Assembly (NCBI GenBank): GCA_019635575.1
Contig: JAHBZF010000008.1
Location: forward strand, 1-56,919
Length of the DNA stretch: 56,919 nt
DNA from: Pseudolabrys sp.
Lineage (GTDB): Bacteria; Pseudomonadota; Alphaproteobacteria; Rhizobiales; Xanthobacteraceae
Reading direction: 5' to 3'
Shown here: positions 51,529-56,919 of the stretch, piece by piece
Layout of the letters: every line of letters begins with the position of its first letter
How positions within the stretch are numbered: position 1 is the first letter of the stretch
Translations under genes and position numbers: made by a program
The notes under the pieces: model-generated
Database searches by the model: none
The model's input: only the letters and a program-made list of their open reading frames with translations
Told to the model about the DNA's origin: nothing

Positions 51529-52290
51529 TCAGTGTCTTGCAGCGGCAAGCGCCTGCGCGATGTGCTCGCGTCGCCACACGCCGACACGGCGAACATTGCG
51601 AGCATCCGGCCAGTCGTTGATCCACAAGTCCGGCTGCGGAAAATGGAACGGCGCCTGCGTCAAATCCAGTTCGCGAAATCCGCCGGACGCGATGTCCGTA
51701 TTGTCCCGTCCGGTGATGTAGCTCGACAGAGCGGCATAATGGACATCGGAGGCGGCAAAGTTTCGCAGTGCCAGACGGATATCATCGAAGCTCAAATGCG
51801 CCAGACAGTCGCGGCATAACCACAGGTCGGATGTCGGAAACGGATCCGCCGTGATGTCAAGGAGACGAAAACTGCACTGCTCGTTCTCGAATTTACTCTT
51901 CAGCTTTTCGACGAGGGCCGGAACGATGTCGGCACCGACATACCTCATGCCATCCGGAAAATTGACGCGCTTCATCCAGTTCCAATCGCCACATGGCGCA
52001 TCGAACAAGGCACGGACCTGCCTGTCCGTCAGCAGCTTTTCGAATTGCAGACGAAAGGATTCCGTAAACGCCAGCGTCGAACCCGGACCGCTGGCGGATT
52101 CGCCGCCCGCATCCCACCATCCGCTCTCGTAGATCAGCGAAAAAGTCTTTCGAATGCTGGTCGATTTCGCAAGCGCCTGCCTTGTTCGTTGCATGCGCAG
52201 ACGACGCATCAGCGCACCCACGAGATATCCAGGCGCGGACAACCCGCGGCTGCGAAACACCTCGATGACCTTGACGAGATCACGCATCAT
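51529..52290 (-). CDS. Class I SAM-dependent methyltransferase (CGDWNW-type)
   Basis: A 253-residue protein. After a basic N-terminal helix, the cofactor loop is ALFDAPCGDWNWMKRV, the ribose-binding acidic residue is in YVGADIVPALVEKL, and motif II lies in DLWLCRDCLAHLSFDDIR. The CGDWNW loop is characteristic of one methyltransferase group found in glycan and capsule loci. The start is uncertain among ATG 52299, 52290 and 52287; GGGG lies 9 bases before 52290. It follows rfbF closely on the same strand and precedes the aminotransferase gene by 13 bases. Confidence 0.8.
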   Translation of the reverse strand: MMRDLVKVIEVFRSRGLSAPGYLVGALMRRLRMQRTRQALAKSTSIRKTFSLIYESGWWDAGGESASGPGSTLAFTESFRLQFEKLLTDRQVRALFDAPCGDWNWMKRVNFPDGMRYVGADIVPALVEKLKSKFENEQCSFRLLDITADPFPTSDLWLCRDCLAHLSFDDIRLALRNFAASDVHYAALSSYITGRDNTDIASGGFRELDLTQAPFHFPQPDLWINDWPDARNVRRVGVWRREHIAQALAAARH

Positions 52291-52304
52291 GACCGCCATC
52301 CCCG

Positions 52305-53066
52305 TCAGAGCCACGGAGCCTTGCCCGAAGCCCAGATCGCTTCGAGGTGGTCCTTGTCCCGCTTGGTGTCCATGCACTGCCAAAAGCCGTCATGGCAGTA
52401 GGCATTAAGCTCTCCGGCGCGGGCCGCGGTTTCGAGCGGTTCCTTTTCCAGAACCGTCTCATCGCCGGCGATGCGATCGAGGAAGCGGTTTTCGCAAACG
52501 AAGAATCCGCCATTGATCCAGCCGGTATCGACATGCGGCTTTTCGCGGAATTCCGTGACCCGCGAACCGTCGAGGGAAAGCTCACCAAACCGCGCGGCCG
52601 GGCGCACCGCCGTGACCGTCACCTCTTTGGCGTTCTTGCGGTGATGGGCCAGCAGATGGTTCAGATCGACGTCGGCCACCCCGTCCCCGTAGGTGAGCAG
52701 AAACGGCTCGCCATTCAGATAGGGCGCGAGGCGCCGCAGGCGACCGCCTGTCATGGTAGACAATCCGGTATCGACCAGCGTCACCCGCCAGTCCACGGCC
52801 GGCGTATCGATACGCTCGATCGCTCCGCTTGCAAGATCGATGGTGAAATTGCTGCCGAGAATGCGGTAGTTCCAGAAATACTCCTTCACCACCTCGGCTT
52901 TGTATCCGAGCGCCAGATAGAAATCCTTGAAGCCGAACTTCGCATAGCGATTCATGATGTGCCAAAGGATCGGTAAACCTCCGATCGGCACCATGGGCTT
53001 CGGGATCGTGCTGTCGACATCGGCGATCCGTGTTCCGAACCCGCCCGCCAGAATAACGACCTTCAT
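52305..53066 (-). CDS. rfbF: Glucose-1-phosphate cytidylyltransferase RfbF
   Basis: A 253-residue nucleotidyltransferase. It begins MKVVILAGGFGTRIADVDST with the CTP-binding GGxGTR loop and KPMVPIGG. YFWNYRILGSNFTID, LTYGDGVADVDLN and GWINGGFFVCENRF are the specific marks of RfbF/DdhA, which makes CDP-glucose from glucose-1-phosphate. It is the first step to CDP-3,6-dideoxy or CDP-6-deoxy sugars. ATG 53066 has GAGGGG about 7 bases upstream; the frame to 53111 overlaps the neighbouring methyltransferase gene. Usually next to rfbG; here a cupin and a methyltransferase gene lie between them. Confidence 0.94.
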   Translation of the reverse strand: MKVVILAGGFGTRIADVDSTIPKPMVPIGGLPILWHIMNRYAKFGFKDFYLALGYKAEVVKEYFWNYRILGSNFTIDLASGAIERIDTPAVDWRVTLVDTGLSTMTGGRLRRLAPYLNGEPFLLTYGDGVADVDLNHLLAHHRKNAKEVTVTAVRPAARFGELSLDGSRVTEFREKPHVDTGWINGGFFVCENRFLDRIAGDETVLEKEPLETAARAGELNAYCHDGFWQCMDTKRDKDHLEAIWASGKAPWL

Positions 53067-53077
53067 CTTCAGCCCCT

Positions 53078-54019
53078 CTAAAGCCCCGCCTGCGCGCGCA
53101 TTGTTAGCCATTCGCTCTTCGACGTCGTTGGCTGCGGCCGCTCGCGAACGACATCGGCAAAGTCCCGTTTCTTTTCCGCGACGACGATCTGATGATCGCG
53201 CAGATGCGGCGCCACGGAGAGAGCAATCCGCTGTATCATCCCCCGCAGCCCCGTATATCTGCGCCGCCGCGTAATCTGGCCTGCCTGATCGAGCGAATAA
53301 TCACCCTGCTCGCGATCGAAATAGCGATGCTCGACAACCGCGAAGCCTGAATATTCAAGATAGAAAGCCAGCTCGTCGCGCGAGAATTCGCGGAAATGCG
53401 GCCGCCAATCGCCACGATAGAACATGCTCGAACGCAGCGGGTGGATGTTCGGACTGATGCCGCGACGCGCCATCTGATAGACATAGGCAAATGATGTGAC
53501 GTTGTCGGTGGTGATGACGAGCTTGCCACCGGTCTGCATAGACCGGCTGATGGCGTCGAGACACGGGGTTGGATTGGTCAAATGCTCGATCACATCGAGC
53601 AGCAGCACGCAATCGGCACCCCGGACCGGCCACTCCCGCGCTTCGGATGCGGCAACGAAGTCAGGGTCGAGTTCGGTTTCGAAACATTCGCCGCCAAGGC
53701 CAGCCATCGCATCGCGATAGTCAGGTGAGAATCCGAGGCCCACACCCAGATACGAAAAATTCTGCGGAAAGAAATGCCGCAGAACCTTGATCATCGTGCC
53801 CGGATAGGGACCGACATCGACCACAGACCGAAAATCAGGACAATGCTGCTTGATCGCGGCCACCACATTCCAGAAGCGGACGAGGCTCACGAGAACGGAG
53901 TGCTTCCCCTTGACGTCCGCCGCTTGCGCGGCGTCCTCGTCGGCATTTTCCCAAGGGAACGGCTGATAGCCGGCCGCGTATCGCGCAAAAGAATCAAACG
54001 CCGGTTGCCGCGCTTCCAT
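53078..54019 (-). CDS. Class I SAM-dependent methyltransferase
   Basis: A 313-residue enzyme. Motif I is SVVDVGPYPGTMIKVLRHF, motif II CVLLLDVIEHLTNP, followed by TGGKLVITTDNV. A C-terminal region of about 120 residues (GISPNIHPLRSSMFYRGDWR, EFSRDELAFYLEYSGF) is typical of sugar O-methyltransferase-like proteins in glycan loci. ATG 54019 overlaps the cupin stop by one base, and GTG 54022 would overlap by 4 bases; both couple translation. The end of the gene lies 11 bases before the rfbF start. Acceptor is unknown. Confidence 0.85.
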   Translation of the reverse strand: MEARQPAFDSFARYAAGYQPFPWENADEDAAQAADVKGKHSVLVSLVRFWNVVAAIKQHCPDFRSVVDVGPYPGTMIKVLRHFFPQNFSYLGVGLGFSPDYRDAMAGLGGECFETELDPDFVAASEAREWPVRGADCVLLLDVIEHLTNPTPCLDAISRSMQTGGKLVITTDNVTSFAYVYQMARRGISPNIHPLRSSMFYRGDWRPHFREFSRDELAFYLEYSGFAVVEHRYFDREQGDYSLDQAGQITRRRRYTGLRGMIQRIALSVAPHLRDHQIVVAEKKRDFADVVRERPQPTTSKSEWLTMRAQAGL

Positions 54020-54480
54020 CACCCGAGAACCCTCTGATCGTCGCCGGCGGGCCAGCAGGGGCGCGACCAGTCGAACTGAAAGCGGCCGACATCGGCACGG
54101 TCCTGCTCCGCCGGATCGTGCTCGATATCCGCCACGTTCAGGACGATGCTGGTGTCCGCCGCAATCCCCCTGAAGCCAAGCCAGAGACCGGGCGGCACAG
54201 TGAGGCGCGCATACGAACGTGGACCCAATTCAAACCGCCGCCCCATGCCGCTGTCATCGTCGACGGCGGCAAAGCTGACGCAGCCCACTGGCACCACCAG
54301 GTTGAGCGTCATCCGGCGATGACGCTTCCAGGCTTTGGTCGCGCCCGGCTGCACGAGCGAAAAATAAGCTTCGCCGAACCCGGAGAACCCCGGATCGCTA
54401 CACCGCATCGCGTGCATCACATCACCCGCTTCGAGCGGAATGATCTTCAGCGGCGTCAGGACAACCTGATCTAGTCGCAT
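54019..54480 (-). CDS. RmlC-like cupin (dTDP-4-dehydrorhamnose 3,5-epimerase-related)
   Basis: A 153-residue single cupin domain. PLKIIPLEAGDVMHAMRCS opens the domain, then GFGEAYFSLVQPGATKAWKRH, with KxWKRH typical of RmlC-related epimerases, and a VPPGLWLGFRGIA barrel strand. The family epimerises C3 and C5 of 4-oxo-6-deoxy nucleotide sugars, or, in related ketoisomerases, moves the keto group. Placed directly after rfbG, it should act on CDP-4-oxo-6-deoxyglucose. ATG 54480 lies within the last codons of rfbG, giving a 10-base overlap, and the TTG further upstream is unlikely. Confidence 0.83.
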   Translation of the reverse strand: MRLDQVVLTPLKIIPLEAGDVMHAMRCSDPGFSGFGEAYFSLVQPGATKAWKRHRRMTLNLVVPVGCVSFAAVDDDSGMGRRFELGPRSYARLTVPPGLWLGFRGIAADTSIVLNVADIEHDPAEQDRADVGRFQFDWSRPCWPAGDDQRVLG

Positions 54481-55589
54481 GCCCAAGCGATCCCACGTGT
54501 CCGCGCAAGGCTTTCATAGCGTTCAATCTGCGCACCGGTCAGCGCAAGCACGCTCTCGCGCCGGTCTTTGCGATAGTAGCCGTCGTACCACTGTCCGGTC
54601 AGTTCGATCATTTCCTGGAAATCGAGCGTCGGGCGCCACTTCAGATGCGCAAACGCCTTGTCGCAGTTGAGTTTCAGCAATCCTGCTTCGGCGACACCGC
54701 CGGCCGGCCGCGCGATCTGGTAGCGCGCCTCACCCGACCACACGCCGGCCAGCGCGGTGATCACATCGCCAACGGAATGATCCTGCACCAGCGGCGGCCC
54801 GAAATTGAACGCTTCGCCATTCAAGGTCGCCCGCTCCGCCAAGAGAATCCCGAGCCACAAATATCCCGACAGCGGTTCGAGAACATGCTGCCATGGACGG
54901 GTCGCATCGGGATTGCGCACCTCGACAGTCCGATCCTGAGACCAGGCCCGGATGCAATCCGGGACAATGCGATCCTCCGCCCAGTCCCCGCCGCCGACGA
55001 CATTGCCGGCCCGTCCGACGGCAACGCGAACCTGGCTATCCGCCGCACTGAAAAACGAGGCATGATAACTGCGGATGACAAGTTCGGCAGCGCCCTTGGA
55101 CCCGCTGTAGGGGTCTTTGCCACCGAGCCGATCCGTCTCGCGATAGCCCCAGACCCATTCGACGTTGTCGTAACACTTGTCGCTGGTGATCAGCACGACG
55201 GTGCATGGATGCTGCGGCAAACGCAATGCCTCGAGCAGATTGCAGGTGCCCATCGCATTCGTCTCGAACGTTTCGAGCGGCGAGCGATAGGAACGCCGAA
55301 CCAGCGGCTGCGCCGCCAGATGGAACACGAAATCGGGCTTGACCTCGGCGACAAGCCCGGCGACCGCTTCGGCGTTCCGGATATCCATCCGCCGGTCGTC
55401 GATCTCGGCGACGAGCCCAAGCTCCGAGAAGTGAGAAGGCTCGGTCGGAATGTCGACCGAGAGGCCGATCACCCTAGCACCGAGCCGCTGCAGCCACGCG
55501 GTCAGCCACGATCCCTTGAACCCGGTGTGCCCCGTCACGAGCACGACTTTCCCGGAAAACGCTTTTGCGAGTTTGTTTGATGAGGGCAT
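54471..55589 (-). CDS. rfbG: CDP-glucose 4,6-dehydratase RfbG
   Basis: A 372-residue extended SDR. The cofactor loop is VVLVTGHTGFKGSWLTAWL, a specific mark of RfbG/DdhB. The catalytic set is VLITSDKCYDN (Thr-Asp-Lys) and DPYSGSKGAAE (YxxxK). VGRAGNVVGGGDWAEDRIVP and ATRPWQHVLEPLSGYLWLG are also typical. It converts CDP-glucose to CDP-4-oxo-6-deoxyglucose with enzyme-bound NAD. ATG 55589 starts 2 bases after the methyltransferase stop; the frame to 55595 uses TTG. It shares 10 bases with the following cupin gene. Confidence 0.95.
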   Translation of the reverse strand: MPSSNKLAKAFSGKVVLVTGHTGFKGSWLTAWLQRLGARVIGLSVDIPTEPSHFSELGLVAEIDDRRMDIRNAEAVAGLVAEVKPDFVFHLAAQPLVRRSYRSPLETFETNAMGTCNLLEALRLPQHPCTVVLITSDKCYDNVEWVWGYRETDRLGGKDPYSGSKGAAELVIRSYHASFFSAADSQVRVAVGRAGNVVGGGDWAEDRIVPDCIRAWSQDRTVEVRNPDATRPWQHVLEPLSGYLWLGILLAERATLNGEAFNFGPPLVQDHSVGDVITALAGVWSGEARYQIARPAGGVAEAGLLKLNCDKAFAHLKWRPTLDFQEMIELTGQWYDGYYRKDRRESVLALTGAQIERYESLARTRGIAWACD

Positions 55590-55591
55590 GG

Positions 55592-56155
55592 TCAAATCTT
55601 GCGCAGCGTGACGCGCAAATCCTGGATCAAGCTTGAAATGAAATAGTTTCCGAGCAACCCCGTCACTCTTTTGCTCCAGCGGCTCTTGACCGCAATCTCG
55701 CCGACTCCCGGTATCAGCAGATAAGGGTTGAACGGCACGACAATGAACGCCTCTTCAATGATCGAGAAACGCGCCTTCGAATAATAGGGGCGCGATCGGC
55801 AATACGGCGATTCCGGATCGAAGAACTGGAACGTCGTCTCATGGAACGTATGCCGGTGCGTCGGGTCGGCCGCCGCACACCAGCTATTCCAATACGGCAC
55901 GCTGACGCGGCAGATGCCGCCCGGTCGCAAGATTCGCCAGATTTCCTCGAGAGACGGAATGAACTCGTGGAGATGCTCGAGAACGTCATAGATCTTGATC
56001 TCATCGACACTTCCGTCCGCCCATGGCCACGGGCGAACCTCAAGATCGTGCACGCAGTCGATGCCAGGAAGCGCAGCCACATCGTGATTGACCCAGCCCG
56101 GCAGAATGTCCGTCCCGGCGCCGATATTGAGCTTGATGCCGTTGCTTTGCGTCAT
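55592..56155 (-). CDS. Small class I SAM-dependent methyltransferase
   Basis: A 187-residue enzyme of the short LNIGAG group. Motif I is KLNIGAGTDILPGWVNHDV, and IYDVLEHLHEFIPSLEEIW with LRPGGICRVSVPYW follows. The C-terminal part is hydrophobic (FIVVPFNPYLLIPGVGEIA) and could contact the membrane. Similar short methyltransferases commonly sit beside GT4 genes in O-antigen loci. The ATG overlaps the GT4 stop by 4 bases, and the stop lies 2 bases before rfbG. Acceptor unknown. Confidence 0.83.
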   Translation of the reverse strand: MTQSNGIKLNIGAGTDILPGWVNHDVAALPGIDCVHDLEVRPWPWADGSVDEIKIYDVLEHLHEFIPSLEEIWRILRPGGICRVSVPYWNSWCAAADPTHRHTFHETTFQFFDPESPYCRSRPYYSKARFSIIEEAFIVVPFNPYLLIPGVGEIAVKSRWSKRVTGLLGNYFISSLIQDLRVTLRKI

Positions 56156-56919
56156 AATGTCAGCAGCCTGTGAAAACGCGCCGCCATGGCAACGTCACTG
56201 AAATTTGCGATGGCGCCCCGCGCGGCATGGACCCTGCCGCGCACCGCTTCCGGATCGCGCAAATGCGCCTCCAGCGCGCGGGCGATATCGGACGGAGATT
56301 CCGGTGGCACGAGAAGCGCGGTCTCCGCGCTCATGAACTCTGTCGTACCCCCGACAGTCGTCGCCAGTACCGGCGTTCCGACAGCCATGGCCTCCGCCGC
56401 AGAAAGCCCGAACCCCTCGAAATCCTTGGTCGCCAGAACCAGTAGATCGAATTCCGAAACGATCGATGGCGCCGGCGCGTCGATATAACCGGTGAACACG
56501 ATCTGCCCGGCAAGATCGAGGCGTTCGGCCATGGACCGTAGCCTGTTTTTTTCATCGACTGCTCCCTCACCGACGATGATCAGCCGTATGCGCGCCCGCG
56601 ACTCCTCGGGCATCTCCGACACCGCGAGCAGAACATCTTCATGTCCCTTGTAGCGTTCGATCCGCCCCATCATACCCAGCGCGATCTCGCCATCCTTCAA
56701 TCCCCAACTCTGCCGTAAACCGGCACGGGTCGGCGGCTCGGTGGGAAGGCGAATGCCATTATGGATGACGCGGATCGGATTCCGTTCGGTATCGAAAGCG
56801 CGTAGCCGAACCAGCGTTTCGCGCGTGGCGCGCGACACCGCAACAATATCCGTTGCCCAGTTTTGCACGGCCCTGTCAACGGCACGCTCGAACCAGACGC
56901 GGCCGGCTGAATAAGGCGC
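56152..56919 (-). CDS. Family 4 glycosyltransferase, C-terminal part (N-terminus beyond window)
   Basis: The minus-strand frame is open from base 56919, so the true start lies outside; 255 codons are seen. It begins in the N-terminal domain near WATDIVAVSRATRETLVR, followed by RVIHNGIRLP. The C-terminal Rossmann domain has IALGMMGRIERYKGHEDVL, IRLIIVGEGAVDE, DLAGQIVFTGYID and the nucleotide-sugar-binding FEGFGLSAAEAMAVGTPVLA (E-x7-E). This is a GT-B enzyme of the GT4 family that transfers sugar with retention. Its stop overlaps the downstream methyltransferase start by 4 bases. Confidence 0.92.
   Translation of the reverse strand, partial: APYSAGRVWFERAVDRAVQNWATDIVAVSRATRETLVRLRAFDTERNPIRVIHNGIRLPTEPPTRAGLRQSWGLKDGEIALGMMGRIERYKGHEDVLLAVSEMPEESRARIRLIIVGEGAVDEKNRLRSMAERLDLAGQIVFTGYIDAPAPSIVSEFDLLVLATKDFEGFGLSAAEAMAVGTPVLATTVGGTTEFMSAETALLVPPESPSDIARALEAHLRDPEAVRGRVHAARGAIANFSDVAMAARFHRLLTL

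Noticed and set aside
1..56919. tRNA, rRNA, CRISPR arrays, insertion sequences and prophage genes
   Set aside because: Looked for transposase or integrase motifs, spaced repeats and tRNA-like cloverleaf ends; none seen by eye. A tRNA or repeat-finding program would be decisive.

Overview
The window is a GC-rich, densely coded chromosomal segment from an alphaproteobacterium. It is most likely a member of Hyphomicrobiales (Rhizobiales) near Bradyrhizobium, Rhodopseudomonas or Pseudolabrys. This rests on codon use, an Omp25-type porin beginning with the usual LPRPVYKAP-like mature N-terminus, a LivJ-type binding protein, and a large glycan locus of rhizobial flavour. The genus is an inference. 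I saw no rRNA, tRNA, CRISPR array or insertion sequence.

Bases 1-17.5 kb hold metabolic and envelope housekeeping genes in short units. In order they are: a truncated MlaE permease, a dipeptide epimerase, a branched-chain-type ABC binding protein divergent from a cytosine-deaminase-like amidohydrolase, a periplasmic ClpP-like protein convergent with an MFS transporter, a conserved hypothetical, a threonine/serine dehydratase, an LpxH-like phosphoesterase divergent from a GT21 glycosyltransferase, an SDR with altered catalytic residues, a FadL porin, an FAH-family hydrolase, an Omp25-like porin, and the thiamine salvage operon thiM-thiE-thiD behind a TPP riboswitch. Strong bidirectional hairpin terminators sit at about 1.86, 11.27 and 13.91 kb.

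Bases 17.7-26.7 kb hold a stand-alone Lrp/AsnC ligand-binding domain, a DMT transporter, a diheme cytochrome c, a c'-type cytochrome, an RND efflux pump (adaptor then permease) and the lipid II flippase MurJ.

Bases 27-56.9 kb form one large surface-glycan locus that continues beyond the right edge. Its left end has manC (GDP-mannose supply), convergent with a DegT aminotransferase/Gfo-Idh dehydrogenase pair that best fits GnnB/GnnA (2,3-diamino-glucose for lipid A) or WbpE/WbpB chemistry. A flippase-like LPG-synthase-TM protein follows. Next is a 14-gene minus-strand operon (45843 down to 31814), mostly with 1-8 base overlaps or very short gaps. It encodes an SDR, a membrane GT2, sugar aminotransferases, O/N-acyltransferases, a dehydrogenase, a methyltransferase, a FemAB-like transferase, a polysaccharide deacetylase, a GT2, an AsnB-type amidotransferase, a UDP-HexNAc 6-dehydrogenase and a UDP-uronate 4-epimerase. 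One aminotransferase gene lies on the plus strand. A second minus-strand operon (56919 down to 47162) makes a CDP-6-deoxy sugar (rfbF, rfbG, RmlC-like cupin, aminotransferase). It also encodes four methyltransferases, two glycosyltransferases and a multi-spanning membrane protein.

Read together, the glycan locus should build a heteropolysaccharide (O-antigen or exopolysaccharide) with mannose-derived sugar, amidated uronic or N-acetylated amino sugars and a methylated CDP-derived deoxy sugar. No recognisable Wzx flippase, undecaprenyl-phosphate sugar-1-phosphate transferase or chain-length regulator is inside the window, so the export and initiation genes probably lie outside it.
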